NCBI GenBank assembly: GCA_964586865.1
Contig: CAZPJM010000147.1
Location: 1-11,875, forward strand
Reading direction: 5' to 3'
Origin: REDI01 sp964586865
GTDB taxonomy: Bacteria; Myxococcota_A; UBA796; GCA-2862545
DNA length: 11,875 nucleotides
Below are positions 1 through 7,025 of the stretch, piece by piece (position 1 is the first letter of the stretch; every line of letters starts with the position of its first letter). Made by a program: the position numbers and the translations under genes. The notes under the pieces are model-generated. The model was not told the DNA's origin. It was given only the letters and a program-made list of their open reading frames with translations, and did no database searches.

Positions 1-53
1 GCATACGAGATCGTTTCACGTGACTGGAGTTCAGACGTGTGCTCTCCCGATCT
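1..53. other. Illumina TruSeq adapter left on the contig end (artefact)
   Basis: These bases match the index (P7) adapter of Illumina TruSeq libraries. They run from GCATACGAGAT, through the 8-base stretch CGTTTCAC (reverse complement GTGAAACG, as in TruSeq index 19), to GTGACTGGAGTTCAG and CAGACGTGTGCTC, ending in CCCGATCT where the adapter has TCCGATCT (one mismatch). The plus-strand frame starting at 20 reads MTGVQTCALPI, a peptide well known as adapter translation in protein databases. Genomic sequence begins at about 54. Any protein predicted to start inside these bases is spurious. Confidence 0.97.
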
Positions 54-365
54 GGGGCGGTGGGGGTCCGACTGGGCCGCGGGGCCTGGTCAGGGGTGGT
101 GCGGGTGCAGGGCGGCTCCCGCGCCCAGGCCGAGGTGGGGGCGCGGCTCTCCCCGGTGGTCTTCGGCGCGGCCTGGCTCGGGGTGGCGGCCGACTCCCGG
201 CTGCGCGGCATCGCCCGCGCCGGGGTCACCGCGCCCCTCGGGGGCCGGTGGTCCCTCGACACCAGCCTCGGGGTGGCGGTGGGCCGGGACGGTCCGGCCC
301 CGGTGGTGCGCCTCGAGCTCGCGCTGGGTGGTCGGCTGGCCCGGACGCCGGCGCCTACACCGTGA
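54..365 (+). CDS. 3' fragment of a beta-strand-rich, probably exported protein
   Basis: This frame is the C-terminal ~103 residues of a gene whose 5' part is missing because the contig stops at the adapter. Nearly every third codon base is G or C, so it looks truly coding. The protein consists of short alternating polar/apolar segments separated by Gly, Asp and Pro turns (for example GVVRVQGGSRAQAEVGARL, then a segment around WSLDTSLGVAVG, then PVVRLELALGGRL), which is the look of a transmembrane or secreted beta-sheet protein. It lacks the terminal aromatic residue typical of BAM-dependent barrels and ends in RTPAPTP. It is convergent with the acetyltransferase gene, and the two stop codons overlap (11 shared bases). 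Family not recognised; the beta-barrel idea is an inference from residue pattern only. Confidence 0.5.
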   Translation, partial: GAVGVRLGRGAWSGVVRVQGGSRAQAEVGARLSPVVFGAAWLGVAADSRLRGIARAGVTAPLGGRWSLDTSLGVAVGRDGPAPVVRLELALGGRLARTPAPTP

Positions 366-888
366 AGCGGTACATGAGGATGTCGTCCATGTAGCGACCA
401 TCCTCGAGGCGGAACTCCCGCGGGCGGCGCCCCTCCTCGCGGAAGCCGTACTGGCGGTACAGGTCGATGGCCCGGGTGTTGTCCGTGAAGACCGAGAGGC
501 CGAGCTTCTCGAGCTCGGGATGGGACTCGGCCCAGCGCAGCCCGGCCTCCATGAGGGCCCGACCGACCCCCTGGCCCCGGAAGTCGGGGGCCACCATGAT
601 CTCGAGCTTGCCGGTGTGCCGCATCCGGTTCAGGGGCCCGCCCCGGATGGTCAGGAAGCCCAGCAGGTGGGGGCTGCGGCGGGCCACCAGGACCAGGGAG
701 TTGCCGGACCGCTCGAAGTCGCGGATCATGCGCACCTTGTCGTCGACCGACTCCCGGAACTCCTCGGGCTCGGTGATGAAGAAGCGGCGCTCCTCCAGGA
801 CCGCCCGGTGCAGGCGCAGCATGGCCGCAGCGTCGGTGGTGCGGGCGGGACGGAGGTCGAGGGCGGGGCCGACGGACAGCTCGCTCAT
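355..888 (-). CDS. GNAT-family N-acetyltransferase
   Basis: Predicted cytoplasmic enzyme of 177 residues that moves an acetyl group from acetyl-CoA to an amine; the substrate cannot be told from sequence. Motif A with the acetyl-CoA pyrophosphate loop is at residues ~96-120 (VAPDFRGQGVGRALMEAG, with R104-G-Q-G-V-G). Motif B follows at ~131-154 (LSVFTDNTRAIDLYRQYGF, the usual Asn and Tyr of the family). The N-terminal part carries the FITEPEEF stretch seen in many single-domain GNAT proteins. The ATG at 886-888 is chosen because GGAGG lies 6 bases upstream (895-899); a longer in-frame start at 1011 would sit inside the upstream lipoprotein gene. Last gene of the minus-strand row, 37 bases after the lipoprotein gene, so probably co-transcribed. 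Family assignment is secure; no link to Bat function is established. Confidence 0.9.
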   Translation of the reverse strand: MSELSVGPALDLRPARTTDAAAMLRLHRAVLEERRFFITEPEEFRESVDDKVRMIRDFERSGNSLVLVARRSPHLLGFLTIRGGPLNRMRHTGKLEIMVAPDFRGQGVGRALMEAGLRWAESHPELEKLGLSVFTDNTRAIDLYRQYGFREEGRRPREFRLEDGRYMDDILMYRFTV

Positions 889-894
889 GGGGGG

Positions 895-899
895 CCTCC
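895..899 (-). promoter_or_regulatory. Shine-Dalgarno site of the GNAT gene
   Basis: GGAGG on the minus strand, 6 bases (all C) before the ATG at 888. It decides the start against the longer frame opening at 1011. Confidence 0.75.
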
Positions 900-925
900 G
901 GCCTTCGGGTACGCGGTCCCGAGCC

Positions 926-1489
926 TCAGGACCCCTTCTCCCAGACGATCTCATCACAGAAGTTGTAGTTCGGCACGCAGTCGGCCCGCACCATCCGCGC
1001 CACGCGCCCATCGTCGACGGTGAGGATGATCTCGTACAGCCGGACCGCCTTGTGCACCGTCCGGCTCCGGGGGGTCCAGACCATGGTGGCGCCCTCGGGC
1101 GAGACCTCGAAGCGGTACTGTAGCTTCTCGGAGAGCTCCGCCTGCCTGCCGCTCGCGGACAGGCGCTTGTACGGGGCGCCCCAGGCCATGTAGACGGCCT
1201 GCTCCTCCCAGCCGACCTTCACATCGCCCGAGAGGATGCTCTCCCGCTTGCTCTCGTCGTACTGGTAGAAGCGCTCCCAGAGCCCGCGCTCCTTCAGGTA
1301 CGCATTGCGGGCCTCCTCGGTCTTGTTCTTGAGGAACGCCTTCTCCTGGTCCTCGTCCATGAACACCTTGAGGGCGTTGTAGTGGTCGAGCTCCTGCGCC
1401 GAGAGGCGCTTGGTCTTGTCGCAGCCGGGGGCCAGCAGGACCGCGACGACGAGGAAGGCGGACAGGACGAGGGACGGGACCGGGCGCAT
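926..1489 (-). CDS. Small lipoprotein of unknown function
   Basis: 187-residue predicted lipoprotein. It has a charged N-terminus, a hydrophobic stretch at residues 4-20 and a probable lipid-attachment Cys at position 23 (LLAPGC; a slightly unusual lipobox with Ala-Pro-Gly before Cys). Asp follows the Cys, which in the enteric Lol rule would favour the inner membrane, though that rule may not hold here. The mature part starts helical and charged (~30-88). It then has GWEEQAVYMAWGAP at 93-106, which resembles the turn-helix motif of small SmpA/OmlA-like envelope lipoproteins, followed by strands and two cysteines (C171, C178) that could pair. I do not recognise the family. The ATG at 1489 has GGAGG 7 bases upstream. 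It lies 46 bases after batE and 37 before the acetyltransferase gene, so it may be a late gene of the MoxR-VWA operon. Confidence 0.8.
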   Translation of the reverse strand: MRPVPSLVLSAFLVVAVLLAPGCDKTKRLSAQELDHYNALKVFMDEDQEKAFLKNKTEEARNAYLKERGLWERFYQYDESKRESILSGDVKVGWEEQAVYMAWGAPYKRLSASGRQAELSEKLQYRFEVSPEGATMVWTPRSRTVHKAVRLYEIILTVDDGRVARMVRADCVPNYNFCDEIVWEKGS

Positions 1490-1496
1490 GGGGGGG

Positions 1497-1501
1497 CCTC
1501 C
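1497..1501 (-). promoter_or_regulatory. Shine-Dalgarno site of the lipoprotein gene
   Basis: GGAGG on the minus strand, 7 bases (all C) before the ATG at 1489. It fixes the start so that the protein begins with a clean lipoprotein signal peptide. Confidence 0.75.
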
Positions 1502-1535
1502 TGACGGCGGCGTGCCGTAACACGGCGTCGGGCGG

Positions 1536-2264
1536 TCAGGCCTCGTCGACGGCCGGCCGGGGCTCGGTGAGCCGCACCCCCACCAGGGCCAGGGCGGCCT
1601 CGGGCACCCACCCCCGCTCGCCGTCGCCGGTGGCCACCAGGACGAAGTCGGCCAGGCGCCGCTCCACCCGCAGCTCGGTGCCGGGGGGGAGGCGGCGCAC
1701 GGCGGGGGCCGCCGGATCGGGCTCGGCCCGCAGGGCGATGCCGGCATCCAGCACCACGGCGGCGGGATGGGCCCGGAGCTGTCGCGCCCCCTCGACGCTG
1801 GCCACCCCGAGCAGCACGCCGAGGGCCGCCACCGGGACCCAGGGCCAAGGGCTCCACCCGCGCAGGCGGCCGGCCCACGCGCCGATGGAGGCCAGGAGCA
1901 GCAGGACCGTGCCCAGCACGCCGTACTCGCCCACCGTGGCCACCTTGAGCCACGGGGGCACCGGATCGGCGGGCGGGGGTGGGGCCTCGAGCTCGGCGCG
2001 GGCCACGGCCAGGTCGTGTCCCGGGTCCGGGTCCCGGGGGGCGAGCACCCGCGCCATGCGCCAGTGGGCGATGGCCTGGGGGAGGGCGCCGCGGCGATAG
2101 TGGGCCACCCCCAGGTTGGTGTGGAGGATGGCCGAGCCGCGCCCCTCGTCCAGGGCGGCCTCCCAGGTGGCGATGGCCTGATCCAGCTCGCCGGCCTCCC
2201 AGGCCGCCGCGCCGTCCTCGACCGGGCCGGCCAGGGCCAGGGCCAGGAGCCAGGGACCCATCAT
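1536..2264 (-). CDS. batE: BatE-like TPR / SH3-like membrane protein
   Basis: 242 residues. The N-terminal ~13 residues are hydrophobic. Residues ~14-88 form TPR-like helices (AAAWEAGELDQAIATWEAAL, then HTNLGVAHYRRGALPQAIAHW). A Pro-rich linker at ~94-104 leads to two transmembrane helices at ~111-133 and ~138-158. The C-terminal part (~165-228) looks like a bacterial SH3 domain (ALRAEPDPAAPAVRRLPPG, then GERGWVPEAAL). This TPR - two helices - SH3 order is that of BatE proteins, the usual last member of Bat operons; it is presumed to act at the cell surface as a protein-protein adaptor. The start at 2264 overlaps the batD stop as ATGA; a second ATG follows directly. There is only a G-rich run upstream and no GGAGG, so translation probably relies on coupling to batD. 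A much longer open frame reaching 5117 in this register is a GC-driven shadow. Confidence 0.85.
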   Translation of the reverse strand: MMGPWLLALALAGPVEDGAAAWEAGELDQAIATWEAALDEGRGSAILHTNLGVAHYRRGALPQAIAHWRMARVLAPRDPDPGHDLAVARAELEAPPPPADPVPPWLKVATVGEYGVLGTVLLLLASIGAWAGRLRGWSPWPWVPVAALGVLLGVASVEGARQLRAHPAAVVLDAGIALRAEPDPAAPAVRRLPPGTELRVERRLADFVLVATGDGERGWVPEAALALVGVRLTEPRPAVDEA

Positions 2265-3964
2265 GGCTGGCCCCCCCGGAAGCGCTCCAGGGCGACCACC
2301 GCGTCGCGGACGGGCTGCACCAGGTCGGTCCGGTCCCCTCCGCCGAAGCGCGCCCGGTCGAGTCGCCGGGTCAGCCTGCGCACCTCGTCGGCCAGGGCGT
2401 CCGGCAGGCGCTCCAGGTCCCGCGCCCGATCCAGGGTGGCCACGTCCAGGTCGAGGGCCCGGGCCACGGCCTGGCGCAGGGCGGCATCGAGCTCGGCCAG
2501 CCGGTCGTCGGGATCCTCGGGGAGGGCGCGGAGCCGCTCGGTGGGCGTCAGGGGGCGCGGCGCGCGGCGGGCCCGTCGGGTGGCCAGGCTCCGGAGGCCC
2601 CTCCGGGCGACCCGTCCCCCCTCGAGGGCGCCGAGCACCACCAGGGGCAGGCCCGCCAGGCCGAGGGTCCAGGGCACCAGCCCGCCGAGCCAGGCCGCGT
2701 GGGCCCGGCCGGCGGTCCGCACCGGCCGCACCCCCTCGTAGGGCTCCTCGATGAGCTGCAGATCCGTGTCCAGGGCATCGGTGTCGAGGAAGCTCTCCAC
2801 GTCGCCGCCGCCGGCCCCCTTGCCCCGGGTGACGGTGAGGGGCGGCAGGTCGATGTCGTGAGTGACGTACTCGCCACGGGAGGGGCTGAAGGTCACCACC
2901 CGCACCGGGCCGAGGACCAGACGACCCGGCTCGGTGGGGACGATGACCTGATCGAAGCGACCCTCTGCCCGGTATCCATCGGCGTCCACCCGGGCCGAGG
3001 TGGCGGGAGACCCCGGATAGACCCGCGCCTGGTCGCTCTGGATCCGCGGCAGGGAGAAGCCCTCGAGGGCGCCGTCCCCCCGCACCCGCACCGACCAGTT
3101 CACCGACTCGCCCACCGCGGCCCGGGTGCGGTCCACCTCGCTCTCGAAGGTGAAGTCCCCGACCAGCCCCGAGAAGCCGGGGGGCTCGGCGGGGCGGGCC
3201 CGCACCTCGAGGGTGGAGGGCTCGGTGGGCAGCACGCGGGTCTGGGAGCGGGTGAAGCCCATCGGGCCCCCGCCGTCCCGGGGGATCTGCAGCCGCGCCA
3301 CCGCCCGGGGGACCTCGCGGGTGCCGGGGCTGACCACCACCTTCGGGTGCATCTCCTCCTTGACGAAGGTGTCGCCCGCCGGGTCCTGGATGACGTACTC
3401 CGCATAGGCCGGGGTGCCGTCCCGGGGGGGGAGCAGCCCGTCGAGGGGCGGGTCGGTCCAGCTGTCGCGGAGGACCCGCACCCGCGAGCGCACGCCCCGC
3501 TTGTAGACGACCACCTGGCCGACCCAGGCCTGCTCCACGTCGAAGCCGGCGAAGACCTCGAGCTCGTCGGCGGGGCCCTCCCGCCGGGGCACCACCTTCA
3601 GGGTGGCGGAGCCGGTGCGGGTGCGGCGGGTGCCGATCTCCACCTCGGCGGGGCCGATGGTGTAGGTCCCGTCCTCGAGGGCCTCGGCCGAGTAGACGAA
3701 CTCGTACTGCCGGCTCACCCGGCTGTTGACGATCTCGACTTGCTGGCTCTGCCGGCGAAACCGCAGCTCGAGCCCCGTGTCGGGGCGGACCGGGATGCGG
3801 GGGGGCGCGGTGGGGCGGTCTCCCCGGACCGTCACCCGCACCAGGCCGACCTGGCCCACCTGGAGCTGCCCCACCACCACCTCGAGCTCGGCCTCGGCGG
3901 CGCGGGCCAGGCCGGGCAGCGCGAGCCAGACCGCCGCCCACAGGAGGATCACCCCCCTCACCAC
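2261..3964 (-). CDS. batD: BatD-type envelope protein
   Basis: 567 residues. It has a signal peptide at ~1-22 (cut near LARA/AEAE), a long beta-rich ectodomain (~23-415), one transmembrane helix (~424-447) and a basic cytoplasmic tail of ~115 residues. Family hallmarks are visible: the PPGFSGLVGDFTFE segment (~261-274, PxxFxGxVGxF-like), the GESVNWSVRVRGDG strand (~285-298), and FDQVIVPTEPGRLVLGPV followed by FSPSRGEY (~337-366). BatD proteins carry several Ig-like domains and probably contact VWA partners or clients on the outer side of the inner membrane; biochemical data are scarce. Two GTG codons stand in tandem. The one at 3964 has GGGAG 7 bases upstream; the one at 3961 would give an exact GTGA overlap with the preceding stop. 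The proteins differ by one residue. Confidence 0.92.
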   Translation of the reverse strand: MVRGVILLWAAVWLALPGLARAAEAELEVVVGQLQVGQVGLVRVTVRGDRPTAPPRIPVRPDTGLELRFRRQSQQVEIVNSRVSRQYEFVYSAEALEDGTYTIGPAEVEIGTRRTRTGSATLKVVPRREGPADELEVFAGFDVEQAWVGQVVVYKRGVRSRVRVLRDSWTDPPLDGLLPPRDGTPAYAEYVIQDPAGDTFVKEEMHPKVVVSPGTREVPRAVARLQIPRDGGGPMGFTRSQTRVLPTEPSTLEVRARPAEPPGFSGLVGDFTFESEVDRTRAAVGESVNWSVRVRGDGALEGFSLPRIQSDQARVYPGSPATSARVDADGYRAEGRFDQVIVPTEPGRLVLGPVRVVTFSPSRGEYVTHDIDLPPLTVTRGKGAGGGDVESFLDTDALDTDLQLIEEPYEGVRPVRTAGRAHAAWLGGLVPWTLGLAGLPLVVLGALEGGRVARRGLRSLATRRARRAPRPLTPTERLRALPEDPDDRLAELDAALRQAVARALDLDVATLDRARDLERLPDALADEVRRLTRRLDRARFGGGDRTDLVQPVRDAVVALERFRGGQP

Positions 3965-5964
3965 GGCTTCTCTCCCGAGCCGCCCGGGATGGTGATCCGG
4001 GGCCGCCCCTCCTCGACGCCCTCGAGGAGCTTGCGGGCCTCCTCGGCGGCCACCTCCTCGGCGGTCTGGACCGGCTGGCCCCCACCGGCGCCACCCTGGG
4101 CGTCCGGATCGCCCTCGGCATCCGGGTCCAGCTCGTCCGGGTCCACCTCGCCGGCCTCGCTCTCGTCCACCCGCTCCTGGCTGTCCGAGGTGCGCTTGCG
4201 CCCGCCGCTGCCCTGGGTCTCGTTCTCGCCCGACTCCTGGCGGTCGGTGGGGTCCCGCTCACCCTCGGCCTTGCCCCCACCGGCGGGCTGCTCGCCCTGC
4301 TGCTCGCCCTGCTCCCCCTCGGGGCGCTCCTCCTCGGAGCCCTGTGGATCCTCGCCCTCCTGCGGCTCGCCCTGGCCCTCCTGGGGACCGCCCTGCTGCT
4401 GGCCCTGCTGCGGCTGGGAGGGATCGCCCTGCTGCCCCTCCTCGCCCTCGTCGGACTCGCCCTGCTGGTCCTGGGACTCGGGGGGCGGCGGGGGCTGCTC
4501 GGCCTGACGACGCTGGAGCTCCTGCGCCACCACCTGCCGGTTCCGCGCCGCGCCCTGGTGGTCCGGATCCCTGGCCAGGACCTGATCGTAGCGCTCGAGC
4601 GCCTCCTCGTAGCGGCCGCTGCGGGCGTGGGCATTGCCCGCGTTGAACAGGGCGTCCGGATCGGGGCCCTCCGACACCTCGGCCGCCCGCTCCCAGGCCC
4701 GCGCGGCGCCCTCGTGATCCCCGGCCCGGTACCGGGCCGCCGCGAGCCGGCGGAGCAGCTCGGGATCGGTGGGCGCGTCGAAGGCGAGCTCGGTGAAGAT
4801 CCGCACCGCCTCGGGGTAGTCGCCCGTCCGATAGGCCTGGTCACCCTCGGCCAGGCTGGCGGCCAGGGCGGGCCGGGGCAGGGCCAACCCCACCGCGAGC
4901 ACCACCGCCGCGGCCAGCCCCCAGCGACGGTGGCCCTCGCCGAGCCACCCCGCCAGGAGCCCGCACAGGACCGCCAGGCCCAGGGGCCAGTGCCAGAGCT
5001 GCCGCCACTGCACCTGGGGGCGGGCGCCGCGCACGCCGGCCTGGAGCAGCCCGCGGATCTCCTGCTGGTAGAGGCGTCGCACGTCACGATCCGATGGCAC
5101 GGCATCGACGTAGGCACCGCCGCCCGTCCGGGCCAGCTCGCGGAGGAAGTCCGGGTTGGGGGTGGACAGGACCCGGCGACCGGCGGCGTCCTCCTGCCAG
5201 TGCCCGGCCCCGAGGGGGATGGGGGCGGGCTCCTGACCCACGCCCAGGGCGAAGATCCGCACCTCGGCGGCCCGGGCGGCCCGGGCGGCCTCGAGGGCCT
5301 CGGTCGGAGAGTGGACCTCGCCGTCGGACACCAGCAGCAGCGCCCGCCCCGCCCGGCTCCCCTCCTCGCGGGTGAGGAGCTCGGTGCCGATGCGGATGGC
5401 CTCGCCCATGGCGCTGCCCTGCGCCTGGAAGTCGCGGGTGCTCATCTCCTCGACCAGCATGCGGAGGGCCTGGTGGTCCAGGGTGAGGGGCATCCGGGCA
5501 TAGGCGCCGCCGGCGAAGATCACCATCCCCACCCGATCGCCCTCGAGGAGCTCCACCAGGTCGAACAGCTCCCGGCGGGCCCGCTCGAGGCGGCTCGGAT
5601 CCACGTCCTCCGCATCCATGGACCGGGAGAGATCCACCACCAGCACCAGATCGACGCCGCTGGCCTCGACCAGCCGGACCCGCTTGTCGAACCGGGGGCC
5701 CGCCAGGGCCAGGATCCCCCCGGTGAGGGCGGTCAGCAGCAGCCCATCCCGCAGGGTCCGGCGCACGCGCACCCCCCGCGGACGCACCCACTCGGCCGCC
5801 TGGCCGTGGAAGACCGCGCGGAGCCGACGGTCGTGGAGTCGGCCCATGAGGACCATCAGGACACCGAGGAGCGGCACCAGCAGCAGGAGCCACAGAAAGC
5901 CCGGGGCCGCGAAGAGACCGTCCTCGACCTCTGACTCGAAGAACCAGCTCGCCGCCTCGATCAT
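3958..5964 (-). CDS. batB: BatB-BatC fusion: VWA domain plus TPR protein
   Basis: 668 residues. Order: transmembrane helices at ~23-41 and ~74-90, a VWA domain at ~104-305, helices at ~326-342 and ~348-369, TPR repeats at ~371-471, a Gln/Gly/Glu-rich stretch at ~490-632, and a short C-terminal helix (TAEEVAAEEARKLLEGVEEG). The MIDAS metal site looks intact: D111-L-S113-R-S115, the Thr in PLTLDH (T161) and D214 in LVSDGE. The first half is BatB-like and the second BatC-like; the segment at 348-369 ends in ALA-A like a signal peptide (see findings). Basic loops (~42-73 and 343-347) suggest that both VWA and TPR parts face the periplasm. The ATG at 5964 is chosen because it overlaps the batA stop as ATGA and has GGAGG 5 bases upstream; a GTG at 5970 would overlap that ribosome site. 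Confidence 0.93.
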   Translation of the reverse strand: MIEAASWFFESEVEDGLFAAPGFLWLLLLVPLLGVLMVLMGRLHDRRLRAVFHGQAAEWVRPRGVRVRRTLRDGLLLTALTGGILALAGPRFDKRVRLVEASGVDLVLVVDLSRSMDAEDVDPSRLERARRELFDLVELLEGDRVGMVIFAGGAYARMPLTLDHQALRMLVEEMSTRDFQAQGSAMGEAIRIGTELLTREEGSRAGRALLLVSDGEVHSPTEALEAARAARAAEVRIFALGVGQEPAPIPLGAGHWQEDAAGRRVLSTPNPDFLRELARTGGGAYVDAVPSDRDVRRLYQQEIRGLLQAGVRGARPQVQWRQLWHWPLGLAVLCGLLAGWLGEGHRRWGLAAAVVLAVGLALPRPALAASLAEGDQAYRTGDYPEAVRIFTELAFDAPTDPELLRRLAAARYRAGDHEGAARAWERAAEVSEGPDPDALFNAGNAHARSGRYEEALERYDQVLARDPDHQGAARNRQVVAQELQRRQAEQPPPPPESQDQQGESDEGEEGQQGDPSQPQQGQQQGGPQEGQGEPQEGEDPQGSEEERPEGEQGEQQGEQPAGGGKAEGERDPTDRQESGENETQGSGGRKRTSDSQERVDESEAGEVDPDELDPDAEGDPDAQGGAGGGQPVQTAEEVAAEEARKLLEGVEEGRPRITIPGGSGEKPW
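4069..4494 (-). repeat. Low-complexity Gln/Gly/Glu-rich coding tract in the BatB-BatC protein
   Basis: Codons for residues ~491-632 of the fusion protein are dominated by CAG, GAG, GGC, GAC and CCC, giving irregular repeats such as QQGDPSQPQQGQQQG and EGEQGEQQGEQP. The tract begins with a five-proline run and becomes acidic (DPDELDPDAEGDPD) towards its end. It is probably a flexible, negatively charged linker. Similar tails are typical of BatC-like proteins. It has the same GC character as its neighbours, with no sign of insertion. Confidence 0.8.
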
Positions 5965-7025
5965 GGCCACCTCCGCAGGCCGACGGTGGACAGGAGGAGG
6001 TGGAGCACCAGCCCGAGCAGGCCCGGGAAGAGCGCGTAGCGGTACCAGGGGTGTTCTTCGAGGTCCTCCTCGATCTCGGCGGGGGAGCGCTCCAGCTCGT
6101 CGATGGTGGCATAGACCCGGCGGAGGGCATCGGCGGAGGCGGCCCGGAAGTAGGCCCCCCCGGTGCGCTCGGCGATGGCGGTGAGGGTGCGCTCGTCGAG
6201 GCCATCGTCGCCCAGGGAGAGCAGGCGGCCCAGCCCCCGGGACCGGGCCCCCACCCCGATGGTGTAGATCCGGATGTCGAGGGCGCTGGCGGCCTCGGCT
6301 GCCTCGAGGGGGGCGTAGCGGCCGGCGTTGTTCTGCCCGTCGGTGAGCAGGATCATGACCCGCTCCGGGTTCTCCACCTGCTCGAGACGCCGCGCCGCCA
6401 CCGCGATGGCGGTGCCGATGGCCGTGCCCCGGGCCCCGGCCACGCCGATCTGGACCTGCTGGAGCACGTCGAGGAGGGTGGCGTGGTCGAGGGTCAGGGG
6501 GACGTGGGTGAAGGCCTCTTCGCCGAAGACCACCACCCCGATGCGGTCCTCGGGGCGGCCCTCGATGAACTCGGAGACCACGCCCTTGGCCACCTCGAGC
6601 CGGCTGACCCCGCGCCCGCCGGCGGACAGATCCCGGGCCTCCATGGAGCAGGAGGTGTCGATGGCCAGGAGGATGTCCAGGCCCTCGCCGGTGCGCTGGA
6701 CCCGCTTCTCGACCTCCATGGGCCCGGACAGGGCCACCACCATCAGGCCGAGGGAGACCACGAGCAAAGCGCCGGGGAGGAAGGCCAGGACCACCCGCGC
6801 GCTGAAGCCGGGCCGGTAGCGGCCGATTCCGGCGACGGCGAGGCGGTTCACGCCGGTGACGACGGGCTGGAGGGGCAGGAGGACGGTGGGCAGCAGCAGC
6901 AGCAGGGCGAGGGCGAAGGCCCAGCTCGGGGCCAGGAGCACGCCGGTGAGCGAGAGGATCACCAGCAGGCCCCCCACGCCGGCCAGCCCGTGGAGCAGGG
7001 TCCGCACCACCATCCAGGGGCTCAT
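5961..7025 (-). CDS. batA: BatA-like VWA-domain membrane protein
   Basis: 354 residues. Hydrophobic N-terminal segments at ~15-32, ~34-52 and ~78-100, a VWA domain at ~115-305, and a C-terminal membrane helix at ~330-350. The MIDAS residues are present: D123-T-S125-C-S127, the Thr in PLTLDH (T178) and D229 in LLTDGQ. Such a domain binds a divalent metal and a partner protein; in Bat modules it is thought to sit on the periplasmic face and work with the MoxR ATPase. The ATG at 7025 overlaps the preceding stop as ATGA and has GGAGG 4 bases upstream (7030-7034). A longer open frame to 7358 is rejected because it would lie deep inside the preceding gene. The stop overlaps the next start by 4 bases. 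Confidence 0.93.
   Translation of the reverse strand: MSPWMVVRTLLHGLAGVGGLLVILSLTGVLLAPSWAFALALLLLLPTVLLPLQPVVTGVNRLAVAGIGRYRPGFSARVVLAFLPGALLVVSLGLMVVALSGPMEVEKRVQRTGEGLDILLAIDTSCSMEARDLSAGGRGVSRLEVAKGVVSEFIEGRPEDRIGVVVFGEEAFTHVPLTLDHATLLDVLQQVQIGVAGARGTAIGTAIAVAARRLEQVENPERVMILLTDGQNNAGRYAPLEAAEAASALDIRIYTIGVGARSRGLGRLLSLGDDGLDERTLTAIAERTGGAYFRAASADALRRVYATIDELERSPAEIEEDLEEHPWYRYALFPGLLGLVLHLLLSTVGLRRWP
5970..5974 (-). promoter_or_regulatory. Shine-Dalgarno site of the batB-batC fusion gene
   Basis: GGAGG on the minus strand, 5 bases before the ATG at 5964. It overlaps the alternative GTG at 5970 and so argues against that codon as the start. Confidence 0.7.

Noticed and set aside
20..1023. 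Plus-strand open frames beginning in the first 40 bases and running up to 328 residues
   Set aside because: They begin inside adapter sequence. The two frames other than 54-365 give low-complexity Gly/Arg/Pro-type protein and run antisense to the acetyltransferase gene.
1511..1528. Small inverted repeat GCCGT-AAC-ACGGC between batE and the lipoprotein gene, considered as a terminator
   Set aside because: The stem has only five strong pairs and no T-run follows on either strand, so it is unlikely to end transcription.
4260..4500. Plus-strand frame rich in Leu/Ala/Gly that looks like several membrane helices
   Set aside because: It is the complement of the Gln/Glu/Gly-rich tract of the fusion protein: CAG, GAG and GGC read backwards as CTG, CTC and GCC. 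No ATG or GTG start or ribosome site supports it.
1979..4507. Long plus-strand open frame (842 codons), and a similar one at 8904-11132 (742 codons)
   Set aside because: Both lie entirely antisense to well supported genes (BatD and neighbours; MoxR and DnaJ). Their residue make-up simply mirrors the sense codons and no family motif is visible.
1536..5117. A minus-strand open frame of 1193 codons
   Set aside because: Only its last 242 codons (batE) are coding. The rest is the wrong frame across batD and the batB-batC gene; it stays open because stop codons are rare at this GC content, and its product is Arg/Pro/Gly-rich and lacks domains.
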